Shown here one piece after another: positions 33,977 through 45,100 of a DNA stretch of 64,000 nucleotides. Origin of the DNA: Chrysaora quinquecirrha (taxonomy: Eukaryota; Cnidaria; Scyphozoa; Semaeostomeae; Pelagiidae); NCBI GenBank assembly GCA_014526335.1, contig JACTAT010000035.1, positions 3,912,344 through 3,976,343 on the forward strand, written 5' to 3'. Both the position numbers and the translations under genes were made by a program. Each line of letters opens with the position of its first letter. Position 1 is the stretch's first letter. The notes beneath the pieces are model-generated. The model made no database searches and had not been told where the DNA came from. It worked only from the letters and a program-made list of their open reading frames with translations.

Positions 33977-35165
33977 GAAGTGAGCGAGAGCCGAGTTTTG
34001 CAGCCCAAGACCCTCGAGATTTTCTTGATCACTGGCAAGAAATGAAGTATAAAATCATTTAAATTAGGCGTAGAGTGAGAAATAAGGTATATATTTCCTA
34101 GATTTATTAGCGTCCACGGTCGTATTTCCATGTAAAAACGCTTGAATTCGGTTGTTAAGTGGGATGGTGCAAATGGGCTGGGCCTAAATTTTATATTAGG
34201 TTGGTTGGTTGGTGCCAGGGCACCACAGCAGCAACACCAAAATTCATCAGGGTAGGATTACGTAGGTTCAACTGCAATTTAGGGATCCCTAGTTACCATC
34301 ATTGTTATTTATTGTGTGGTTCTATACCACAGGACTATTGTATTGCTTGTATTGCATATTTTGGGGGGGAGGCTGTGCCCCAGGGTGCATTCCGTGTTAC
34401 TACCACGCCAGAGAATATGCCAACCTAACCAGACTTCACGCCAAAGAAACAATAGATCTATTATTTTATAATAGTCTAGGCTATTGTTTTGTTTTATTCA
34501 TGCCAGTACGCCAATAAAATTTCAGACTCCACACCATAGATCTCTGGCGTAAGCTGCATGGAATGCACACTCTCTGGGCTTTGCTGTCCTCAAACCCTTG
34601 CTTTAGGAATAATGCACATGTTGTGAATTGATTGCAAATCTTACCTGCATTGCTGAAAACTATTGTCCATGCATTTACATCCCAAAAGTTTCACTGCCTC
34701 TTAGATCACTGTGCATTTCATGCTAAGCAAACACTTGCATCAATGGTTTGTTTCTTTATGTGTGCCAAACTGCATTGTGCTTAATGGAACATTTTCTTTT
34801 AAGATTGTTTTTAGCAACTTTCCACCTCAAAGGTGCTGACCTCAAGCCTCCAGTCTGCAAAGTGTGCATCATTTCAACAGAATCTCAGGTTGGCCATTGC
34901 AAAGAAACAATTTGGGTTCCCAAAACAATTTTGATTTCAAACGATTTCAGCAAAATTATCTTGAGTTTGCCACTCACATGCTTTGCCTGTCTGCATTTGC
35001 CAAACTTTCAATCGGAGTTCAACCCAAACACCCCTACTAAGGAAGTTTTTCTCTTTAAATGAAAATATTCTGTGTATATCACTGTATTTTTCATACTATA
35101 TTAGACATGTATAAATGCTTGACCTGAAATTTACTATTTTTTGTAGACTGACAAAGCATTAGATA

Positions 35166-38100
35166 ATGTCTGGTATAAGTGGTGGAGGAGGTCAGGTGAA
35201 AAAGAAAAAAGCGTGAGCCAAACTTAGACTTTTCTCTCTTTAATTACATTTTTTGGAATATACATTGTATTGAAGTTTTCTTGAATGCTCATGACCTAGC
35301 CAGACTATTCACTCTAGCAAGGTTAGTGGACAACATTAACCCATTTTCAATTGTTGTCACTTCCTTTGCAACATAAAGATAGAAGTTAACAGCATTTGAA
35401 ATGACTTGTCTTTCCATAGATTAAAAAATGTTACTCTTTGACCATAGTTGTTCAAGTTGACAAAACATTATGTTAATCTATTACCTGAATTTTCCCTCCC
35501 TTAAGCAACTGGTCTCCATATAAAACTCCATGACAAAGAGATTTCCAAATTTTTTTATGATGACATATGTCTGTAATCATTCTTTGCTGTTCTAGTGACT
35601 TGAAAGTTGTCATCATTGGAGATGCTGATGTTGGAAAAACATGCCTTGTTCATAGATACCTAAATGGAGAATTTCTTGAAGGTGCTCCAAATGTAAGTAA
35701 ATGGCATTGAGTTTGGGGTCCATCATCATATCTATGTAGTAACAGGACAGTGCTGTTCAAGACAGGACCTTGTGGATGAGCCCATAGCTACTCCATCAAC
35801 TTGGTTTTGTTGTTAAATTACATTAACAATATGGTGTCAAGGATTCTTTCAAGTTTGCCAAATATATTGGACAAATGCCAATTATTTTGGCTATTTCTTG
35901 AATGTTTTCTTTTCAATGTAAGAAAGTACCTAGAGGGTGAGCCCATAGCAACTCCATCAACTTGGTTTTGTTGTTAATTGACATTAATTTTGTGGTGTCA
36001 AGGATTCTTTCATAGTTGCCAAGTATAATGCAGACTGCCAATTACTTTGGCCAGCTCTTGAATGTTTTCTTTTGAATCTAAGACAGGATGTAGGCGACAG
36101 AGAGGGTGAACCCATAGCAGCTCCATCAACCTGTTTCTAAATTTTGTTAACTGATAGTTGATTGATATGTACAATATTTTGCCAAAGCTTTTCGTTGCAG
36201 AACTGCTAGTTAATTTAACCCTAATCCTACCGGGCTTTTTTTGATCTAACACAGCCGGGCGGGGGTGGTTTCCACCCCCCCTCCATAAATTGCTGTCCAG
36301 TAGAGCTAGAGCAATCAAACTTGGCACAGGCATTGGCCAATGTATTAGGAGTAATGTTGGTAAATTGGGCGTCTCCCACTTCTATTATGACGTCATTGTG
36401 ACATCATAATCAAAACATGCTATTGACGTCGGTCAAAATCGACCTTCCTTAATATCAATAGAAATCCGGAAATTTCTTTACATTTTGTTGCTAGTAACTA
36501 TTTTCTCTTACCTTGCAAAGATTCAGTCAGTTCTGATAAGATTTACTGGTAGAAATTGGCATTTATATGTGGTTTTGTCATGACCGCTTTCCATATAAGG
36601 CAATGTCACGTGACCCATTGTTATTATTTTGGGAATTTTTTGTATCACATTGTAGCTTATACATATAGGCTTAAAGTCAGCCTGGTTTGGAAGCTTACAT
36701 CCATCACATAACAAAACAGTTTCAAGAAAAGCTTGAGGGGGGGTGGATTCCACCCCCCCGGTAGGATTAGGGTTAAATTCAATTCTATTCAATTATTTTC
36801 TTTGTAGAATACAAAAACCTAAAATATATTACATTACTGTTACCAAAAAAGGGGGAAAGTTGTATCCTTTACGACCCAAGAAAAGCAGAGCTTATCTAGC
36901 TTGGGCCGTTAACTTAAAAGTGCAAAAATGGAAAAAACATCTTATCCCCCATTTTTATTCGTTTTAAATACTTTGAAGTCATTTTTCTGCCTGGTTGCAT
37001 AGTTATGAAAGTCTTTATTAGTCTTAAAATAACTTTGAAAGATCTCAGGGAGACAGGAGGTTTTAAAATTTACGCGATGCATAATTTTCAAAACTTTTAA
37101 TTTATAAAGGTCAGCAACTTTAAGAATTCTAAGTTCTTTATGTAACAGATTTGTAGAATATCTACGATCTTTAAAGTCAATAATTTTAAGCATTCTATTT
37201 TGTAGAACCTGAATCTCGTTCATACGGTTATCAGTAGCAACACCATATGCTTCTAGGGCATAGGCTATTTTTGACAGGACAAGGGAATCATAAAGAGTTA
37301 ACAAAAATTGTTTAGGTATTGAGTATCTTAGTTTGGCAAAGATGGAAGAGAACTTTAATATTGCCCTCTTTACTTCACTAATATGTATATCCCAAGAGAG
37401 CTTATCGTCAATTTTAGCACCAAGATATTTTATTACGTCTATTCAAAGTTTTGCTTTCTTAAGAAGATCTAGTTTGATTCCGATTCCTTGATATATTGCA
37501 AGATAAAAATTTCACAATAAAGAACCAAATATACATGTATTGTTGACTAAAGTTGAATACAACAGATATGCAGTTGCGATGTTGCAGAAAAGAGCGGAAA
37601 CATCATCTTTGGCTTTACTTAAAAGCTTTTTTCTTTTGACACTCCTCAGAGGAAAAACGTCAGAAATAGAACGAAAATTGACTAAGGTAGAATTCGCAGT
37701 CAATTCCTTCAGCCCGTTTCTGAAATTGATAACTCTGTCGAGTGTCAGACGATAAAAGCTTTAAGTATGACCAAATATGTTTTCCCTCTTTTCGCTCTCT
37801 TGAAGTTTTGCATAACTCAAAGACTTACGATGTGAGCTTCCTTTCAACTATTACCAATGATAGGTTTTTTCCAATTTTTTTTATCCCACCCCTCAGGATA
37901 CAAAGCTAGGTTTCTATAAGATCATAAAGATTGTGATTTTGCCTATGACCGTGAATCGCGTTAACTTGAAGCATGAACGAGACAAAAACGGAAGGTTTTT
38001 AAGTTTGATATAAAGAAATTAGTTTGTGACGTTTTTATTCATTGAAGGGTTTATTGTGTAACCCACACCAACAGATAAGAACAGCAGAGTACTCCTTGTT

Positions 38101-38947
38101 TTATAATAGTTGTTGTTTATTAAAACAAGTTCTTAGCTTGTTATTTCTTCTTCCTTATTAGTTAGCTATTCGTTATTTTTCAAACAATCTTAATATAAAA
38201 ACACAAGGCAGAACAGCCCGAATGATCTGTGGTCTTCTCTTTGGCGTGAACAGCCTTCAAGCCTTTAAAACGTCAGACTCAATATGAAACAAACGTAGAC
38301 GCCGTAGACTCAAGCAAGTTTCTTCATTTTGCAAGAATCTCGCTCCTCTCGTCTCTGTCGCGTCGAAGCACACCTTGTAAGAAGAAAGTATAGAATTAAG
38401 AACAGCTTGAGCCCATTTCAATCTGAAAATAGGCAAGGATTTAAGATTTTAAGAATAACCTGTAGCAGCGTGGCCTTAGCCAAGATGTTCTTATATTTCT
38501 TTTATTTCACTATAGGACACTGCTGGAGAAGAAAGGTTTTCTGGCTTATCTGGATTTTACTGTCGAGGTGCGAATGCAGCAATTGTTGCTTATGACATTC
38601 GAGATATCAAAACATTCAATTCAATCGAGACAAGATACTCACATCTACTAGAAACAGCAGCAGATAACTGTGCAATTGTTCTAGCAGGCACAAAAAAAGA
38701 CCTTGTAGATGAAACTAATAGACAAGTTACAGAAGAGATGGCAATCAATAAAGTCAAGGAACTAAGTGAGAAATTTGATTCAAGGACTCATGTATCCAAT
38801 AAAATGCCGTTTTTTGAAACCAGTGCGTTGACTGGCGAAAATTCAAAAGACGTTTTTGAATTTGTTTTTGAAACGTTGGTTCCAGAGAATAAAAAAGATA
38901 CTGTTGAGTTGGGCAGCGCTTCAGTAAGTAGAAAGAAATGTTGCTAG
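35166..38947 (+). CDS. Rab-family small GTPase, Rab20-like; switch-I exon not found
   Basis: Membrane-traffic GTPase anchored by C-terminal prenylation. Exons identified: 35166-35212, 35596-35692 and 38516-38947, phases matching. Exon 2 has the P-loop GDADVGKT. The last exon has the switch-II motif DTAGEER, then FYCRGANAAIVAYD (close to Rab20), the base-recognition motif GTKKD with Thr in place of the usual Asn, ETSA for G5, and a C-terminal RKKCC with two prenylatable cysteines. Between GEFLEGAPN and DTAG about 19-25 residues are missing (effector loop and strands 2-3). I could not find an in-phase exon for them in the 2.8-kb gap, which holds a tandem repeat, a piggyBac-type MITE and a LINE fragment. 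The exon may be very divergent, or lost. Confidence 0.85.
35778..36145 (+). repeat. Tandem repeat of about 165 bp (about 2.2 copies) in the Rab intron
   Basis: Units start at GAGCCCATAGC (35778, 35939, 36108) and share CTCCATCAACTTGGTTTTGT, GGTGTCAAGGATTCTTTC and CTTGAATGTTTTCTTTT. Spacing is 161 and 169 bp. Confidence 0.8.
36219..36772. mobile_element. piggyBac-type MITE (TTAA target)
   Basis: The left end is TTAA then CCCTAATCCTACCGGG; the right end is CCGGTAGGATTAGGG then TTAA (36215-36218 and 36773-36776). Termini beginning CCC and a TTAA duplication are the piggyBac hallmark. The element is 554 bp and non-coding. Subterminal poly-G/poly-C tracts are also inverted. Confidence 0.85.
36942..37510 (-). 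pseudogene. 5'-truncated LINE reverse-transcriptase fragment
   Basis: Minus-strand reading gives the C-terminal part of a non-LTR retrotransposon polymerase: YLGAKIDDKLSWDIHI, then LTLYDSLVLSKIAYALEAYG and LQNRMLKII with a Tyr-Ser-Thr/LHKEL block, ending in a natural stop near 36942. An in-frame TGA near 37446 and loss of the 5' part show that it is dead. It lies in the Rab intron, opposite to the gene. Confidence 0.8.
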
Positions 38948-39079
38948 GTATCACGATGTAATAGCCAAACAAAAATTTAATTTCAAATTGGCCCATAAGT
39001 AATATAAAATAATGTAACAATACTGTTTTCCCGGAAAATTTGATTTAGCTATATTTGTTATGCGTTATTAAACAGTATA

Positions 39080-39105
39080 CACGTATTTTTTTATAAGAAT
39101 CTCTT
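39080..39105 (+). repeat. Lone left end of the TA-target MITE
   Basis: TA then CACGTATTTTTTTATAAGAA, matching the left terminus of the copy at 39430. No matching right end was found before that copy, so this one is truncated or nested. Confidence 0.5.
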
Positions 39106-39429
39106 TATAAGAAACCCAGACTCTCGAATAGTAAAAAAAAATTGGAAGCTCCAGCACTGTAAATCTTTGACCAAGAAACGTTTCACATAATTCTGTGACA
39201 TGTTCAAGTTTATTTTCAATTTTCTGTATGCAGTAATGTATATTTGTGACATTCAGAAAAGCCGGAAGGCCACAAGCATCCAAATACAATCGATATATAG
39301 GTTTAGAAGAAGATCATTCAGCTAAAATCACAATTAAGTCAATACAGATATGTAAGAAACTCGTAAGAAACTTTGAGTACTCAAAATCCGAAAATTTTTA
39401 AGAAAATGAGTACTGGGCCAATACATGTA

Positions 39430-39811
39430 CACGCATTTTTTTATAAGGAAGTGCTTTATAAGGAAGGTAGTACTCGGGCTGGCAAAAACTTAAGGAATTT
39501 CTAGTACTGGACTGGAGACTACTAAGGAATCTGACTTTTTCTTTAACTTAGCATTTCGATTAAAAAAAATGAAGTTTTGAATTAACAGAGCAAGCAATAC
39601 TTATCGCTAATGGTTTTCGATCAGTATTCATTTCTACTCGTCTTCTGAAACCTTTATGACCCATATTTCCTTGACCATTGGTTGTTTTTAAGAATCACAA
39701 AGTAAGAAGTTAAGGAATTGCTAAGGAATATTGAGTACTCAATTTTCACCATCAGTTAAGGTATTTTCAGCACTGACCCTGAGCCGAACTTCCTTATAAA
39801 AAAAATGCGTG
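39430..39811. mobile_element. TA-target MITE, copy 3 (best preserved)
   Basis: The left end is TA then CACGCATTTTTTTATAAGGA; the right end is TCCTTATAAAAAAAATGCGTG then TA, about 24 bp of near-perfect terminal inverted repeat with both TAs. The element is 382 bp. Internal motifs AGTACT and TTAAGGAATT are repeated in both halves. Confidence 0.85.
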
Positions 39812-39990
39812 TAATCCAGCTTTAACGTGCTTGCCAGATAAAAGCAAAGTTTGTTAAACTTCATTTGTGCGTCTTATAATCCAGCTTTACTAACGTGCTT
39901 GCTTCACGATAAAAGCAAAGTTTTTATAATTAATATTGTAAAAATAATGAGACTTCATTTGTAGTAATGTATTTTTTCTCTTATCCTCTT

Positions 39991-40036
39991 GCTTTCGCGT
40001 GCGCTTTCGCGTGCGCTTTCGCGTGCGCTTTCGCGT
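39991..40036 (+). repeat. 12-bp tandem repeat GCGCTTTCGCGT (about 3.8 copies)
   Basis: CpG-rich array unlike the AT-rich surroundings, 90 bp before the 71-bp minisatellite. Confidence 0.85.
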
Positions 40037-40125
40037 TTTTACCTCATTAATTATTAAAACCATAGGTGGCTATATGATAAGTCTGTACAACAAAGGATTC
40101 CTTACTACGGATGAACCGTCACGTA

Positions 40126-41042
40126 GAGATACCTCATGAAAACATAAACTCTGATAGAGCTGAAAATAAGGGTGACGAGGGTGATTAGGTGATCAGAGAT
40201 ACGTCACGTAAATGTAAAACTCTGATAGAGCTGAAAATAAGGGTGACGAGGGTGATCGGGTGATCGGAGATACGTCACGTAAATATAAAACTCCTAAAGA
40301 GCTGAAAAGGGTGACGAGGGTGATCGGGTGATCAGAGATAGTGGCCAGAATATAAAACTCCTAGAGAGCTGAAAATATGGGTGACGAGGGTGATCGGGTG
40401 ATCAGAGATGCGTCACGTAAATATAAAACTCTGATAGAGCTGAAAATATGGGTGACGAGGGTGATCGGGTGATCAGAGATACGTCACGTAAATATAAAAC
40501 TCTGATAGAGCTGAAAATAAGGGTGACGAGGGTGATCGGGTGATCAGAGATACGTCACGTAAATATAAAACTCTGATAGAGCTGAAAATAAGGGTGACGA
40601 GGGTGATCGGGTGATCAGAGATAGTGGCCAGAATATAAAACTCCTAGAGAGCTGAAAATATGGGTGACCAGGATGATTGGGTGATCAGAGATACGTCACG
40701 TAAATATAAAACTCTGATAGAGCTGAAAATAAGGGTGACGAGGGTGATCGGGTGATCAGAGATACGTCATGTAAATATAAAACTCCTAGAGAGCTGAAAA
40801 TATGGGTGACCAGGATGATTGGGTGATCAGAGATACGTCACGTAAATATAAAACTCTGATAGAGCTGAAAATAAGGGTGACGAGGGTGATCGGGTGATCA
40901 GAGATACGTCACGTAAATATAAAACTCTGATAGAGCTGAAAATAAGGGTGACGAGGGTGATCGGGTGATCAGAGATACGTTACGTAAATACAAAACTCCG
41001 ATAGAGCTGAAAATAAGGGTGACCAAGGTGATCGGGTGATCA
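40126..41042 (+). repeat. 71-bp minisatellite array, 13 copies (left arm of foldback)
   Basis: The common unit (type A) has AGATACGTCACGTAAATATA, AAACTCTGATAGAGCTGAAA, ATAAGGGTGACGAGGGTGAT and CGGGTGATCAG. A second type (B) replaces TACGTCACGTAAATA with TAGTGGCCAGAATA and CTGATAGAG with CCTAGAGAG. Type A copies with mixed features show conversion or unequal exchange. The first and last copies are the most divergent. There are no unique spacers, so it is not a CRISPR array. Confidence 0.95.
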
Positions 41043-41664
41043 CAGGAACGTAATGTTTTGGAAACAATACTGTATAGGAAGTTGCTGTTCTTGCTAGTGA
41101 TGCTGTGTGAACAGAATGAATTTGTGTCAAAAAATTGTGAGATAAAACTTAAGGTTATATTTTGGTTTTTATTTACAAATAATTATCTTTTTAAAACAAA
41201 TGTAAAAGTACTTACAGTTTTTTAAGTGTTCTCTTGGTTTTCTCTGGTGTTTACCTGGCTAGGAGTATTCAACTATTAAATCTATTTTAAAAATAATTGT
41301 TGACCCTGAGGGCACATCTTGCCCCTCCTTGCTCCACTCGGATAAGGCAGGAGGGCGGTTGCCCCTGCCCCCCCTCCGCAGGCGTCCTTGCCTATTTTTG
41401 TGGACCCAACTTAACACGACAAATAAGATCCAATCTTGATAAATTATAACTGCATTGCTTTAGAACTGCACCACCACATAATCAGTATTATAGTACTATT
41501 ACAGTAAGTGGTAAACTTTTCGACTTGGTCTTTTTCCCTGAATTCGTTTCTGCAGAGTCTTGCTGAACAGAACATTGCACATTAGCTTTTTTTAGCTTGA
41601 AATTATTGTAGAGTTGAAAAACGCTCAGAACCCGGGGTACTAAATATATTTTGGTACATGGCCT

Positions 41665-41925
41665 CTGATCACCCGATCACCCTCGTCACCCATATTTTCA
41701 GCTCTCTAGGAGCTTTACATTCTGGCCACTAACTCTGATCACCCGATCACCCTCGTCACCCTTATTTTCAGCTCTATCAGAGTTTTATATTTACGTGACT
41801 CACCCTCGTCACCCATATTTTCAGCTCTCTAGTAGTTTTATATTCTGGCCACTATCTCTGATCACCCGATCACCCTCGTCACCCTTATTTTCAGCTCTAT
41901 CAGAGTTTTATATTTACGTGACGTC
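41665..41925 (-). repeat. Inverted copies of the 71-bp minisatellite (right arm)
   Basis: Reverse complements of the same unit: about 3.6 copies, alternating A, B, A, B. One junction is truncated (CGAGGGTGA joined to GTCACGTAAATA). About 620 bp of non-repeat sequence separates it from the left arm. Confidence 0.93.
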
Positions 41926-41939
41926 TCCACATCGAGGCT

Positions 41940-41952
41940 GTTGCTAAGCGAC
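41940..41952 (+). promoter_or_regulatory. RFX X-box-like site upstream of DNAAF1
   Basis: GTTGCTAAGCGAC reads as two X-box half sites, GTTGCT and AGCGAC, with a one-base spacer, 166 bp before the start codon. RFX factors drive cilia genes through such sites at this distance. Confidence 0.5.
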
Positions 41953-42117
41953 ACAGCATTTTTGGCCTAGTCACTAGTCGCTTGTTAACTGGAATGAAAT
42001 TGGAACTAAACTTTATTCTTATAGAAAGTCTTAGTACATTACTTTGATAAGTCGAGGCACTGCCCTTTTGAGTGAAGGTTTGAGATCAGTTTTGTTGAAA
42101 ATCTTTAAGCAATAACC

Positions 42118-45100
42118 ATGCCTGGGACTATCAATACACCCGATTTAGATGAAGATAAGTTTCCTAGGTAAGTATTCTTGTATCTGTAGGGTTGTGTACG
42201 TTGGGATGAACCAAAAACGACATTGACAGAATAATGGAAGAAGACCTGAGTTCAGTTCAGTTCTCTTCTCACCTTCTCAGTCGTCGCTGGCTGTTGATAT
42301 TAATTATGATAAACAACAGTTAATCAATATTCTATTTTGTCAAAGAATGACTCAGAAACTGCTTCGTCAGATCTGCAAAGACCACAAACTGTACACAACT
42401 CCGTATCTGAATGATGTGCTCTATTTACATTACAAAGGTGGGAGCTGTTATATTTAATAGTTTGATTGATTTTGATTCTGGATCATTCAGTACATTTTTG
42501 GCATAATTGATTAGTTGGTGAATAAATTGATTGGTTGACTGATAGACTGATGAGGGTCGTTTAGGGATATGGGAACGTAACGTACATGGGGACATGGGAA
42601 ATGTATCAGGGAACAAAGGAGCATGGCAAAATCAAAAGGGAACAGGGGAACATTGGGAAATATAGGTCAGGTAAAATCCTCCCTATCATTCTGCTTGACA
42701 ATCAATCTAAAAAATGATCCTACAAAACTCCAAGGAACAAAAGGATATCCTCATGGGAGCAGGAGAATATGTAACCCACTAAACACCCCCCTGATAGCTT
42801 GGTTTCATTGTTTTTCTGATTTAAAATTAGAAAAGAGCAATAATGCTACAGAGAGAGTGAACCGAATGCTTAATAAGCTGTGGCAGTGCCATTGTTTTGT
42901 CCCATTTGTCATATGTTATCCATCAATCCTTTTATTCCATTTATAAATAGACTTATAAATTCATAGGATTTGGAAAGATAGAAAATCTAGAAGAATATAC
43001 TGGTCTGAAATGTCTTTGGCTTGAATGCAATGGAATAAGAAAGATTGAAGGGCTTGAAAATCAGAAGGAAATGAAATGTCTGTAAGTACTGCAATTAACT
43101 AGCTTTTCATAATGAAGCAGTTTCTCATAATTAACCTATGAAGTATGTACCTTCACATAAATGTCTTCACTTTTAAATTATCTTTTGTTAGATATCTTCA
43201 GCAAAATCTGTTAACAAAAATAGAGAACCTGGAGCCACTAGAAAAACTGGACACACTCAATGTTAGTAACAATGTCATAGAAAAGATAGAAAACATAGGT
43301 GAGTTATATTATCCAACTAAATTATTGCTCTTGTAGTTTTATTTGCATTTAAGATTATATTGAAAACCTTGAATTAAGTGTCCAACTTTTGGTTTTCTTA
43401 ACCAACAAAAATGCAAAATCACTGAAATAGGAATGGTATTTTAAATCTGATTTGATCTATTCTTGATTTATTCAAGCTTGCCTGCCAGTTCTGAATACAC
43501 TTCAGATTTCACAGAACAGAATAAAATCAGCTGATGATATAGCTCATTTAGTAGACTGCCCAAGTATTAGGTGAGTTGTCAGCATTCATTTTTACATAGT
43601 AATTACAAAAGACCGCTCTGAACATTATAAACTATCGTATTTGCTCGTCTAATGCCAAATTCTCGTTCGTTTTCTTTAATAGCGTTTTAGACCTATCAAA
43701 TAATCGAATCGAAGACCCTGGAATCGTGGACGTTTTTTCAGCCATGCCGAAACTAGTAAGTAACTTAATCTTGGTTTCCATATATAATCATAACAATCGC
43801 GCTTGGTCGGCAACGTGGACCACCGATGATGGATCAAGATAGAGGATCTTCTTGCTCCTATGAGACATCTTTTCTAAATGTTCCCCGACATCGCCCGTCG
43901 CCGAATTGTCTGCGGATCAGTCGACACTTCAAGCAATCCCTCGCCATTAGTCCCGAACTCTTCGCCGACCAATCTGACAGATCGAGGATTCATTCAAAAT
44001 TCGTCCCCGATTCATCATCGCGTGTTCTACCGATCTCTCTCCTATTTACCATCGTACCAATTTCTACATTTCGTTCTAGAGAGTACTCAATCTTATGGGA
44101 AACAAAGTCATTCCGTTGATAGAAAACTATAGAAAAACCATGATTTTGAAATGTGTAAGTTGAATTTTTGCTTCTCTACTTGCCCGCCTTTTTTCTTTCT
44201 ATAAACATATGAACATGATGTTTTGGTCTGCGATGCAGTTCATGATTTTCTAATCATCTTAAAAAACGTCTATTTTAGAGGAAGTCTTCGTCCTTCTTTG
44301 GAATTAGTTATTCGAAAACGAGCTATTTTATTGAGATAAGCGACATTTCTCTTGTAGAAAGACTTACAATATCTTGACGACAGACCAGTCTTCCCCAAGG
44401 AACGAGCTTGTGCTGAAGCATGGTAAGCTTCCAATGTATCTGTTTTGCAATACACGCTTTTTTATAAAGAACAACTTTATCAGGAACCTACATGTTGAAG
44501 GCCCGAAAATTTAAAAACTTATACTACTAAAGAGAAAATCGTCAAGGAACTTTTGAATGTTTAATACTTTTATCACTGCAAATAATGAAGAATTAGAAAG
44601 CCGGTTCCATTCATTTGCAGTCGAAAATCACATAAATTGTACGTTAAGCATATATCCAATGTTTCTTTGATTAGTCTCGAGCTTTGCTCGCATTCAAATG
44701 TATCTTTTTTATTATTAAGACCACTGTATGTGCAGTTAAAATTAAGGATTTATTAAGGAAATTTTGGAACTACAATTGCCTCAAAAAAGAGGCCCAAAAA
44801 TAAGGAACTTTAAGAACTAGGCCTTGAGGTAGGTTCCTTATAATATGAAAAATATCTGTTTAAGAAGTTTGGCGAACTTGAAACTAGATCAGAATTTTTT
44901 TGTAACTCTAACGCCGTTTGAGAATGAAGAGAGGAAAAGAAAAAGAACATAGTTAGACAGTGTAGGATCATTAGGTATTTCCCAACACTATTTGCAGTAA
45001 TTGTGGTTCAACTAATCAATGCTATTTTATTTTGTTTCAATTCAGATTGCTCGAAGAGCTGAAAATACTTTGTTCTTTGCTATAGGGCTCGTGGTGGTCG

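Larger units (their letters stand above)
32945..35165. other. GPX 3' region and intergenic sequence
   Basis: AATAAA at about 33245 may end the GPX transcript. A hAT-type MITE occupies 33536-33976. CRE-like TGACGTCA cores occur at 33483-33490 and inside the MITE. From 34160 to 35165 I see no gene, only short open frames without splice support; the Rab promoter should lie here. Confidence 0.45.
38948..42117. other. Intergenic repeat block between the Rab gene and DNAAF1
   Basis: No gene. It contains two TA-target MITE ends and one complete copy, a 12-bp GCGCTTTCGCGT array, the 71-bp minisatellite foldback, a GC-rich patch near 41340-41390, and the DNAAF1 promoter with an X-box-like site. Confidence 0.7.

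Noticed and set aside
38329..38385. Missing Rab switch-I exon
   Set aside because: There is an AG/GT-bounded open stretch, but its phase is wrong at the 3' side and the translation lacks the TIG..F pattern.
40126..41042. CRISPR-like array
   Set aside because: Units are directly adjacent 71-bp repeats with no unique spacers, in a eukaryotic intergenic region.
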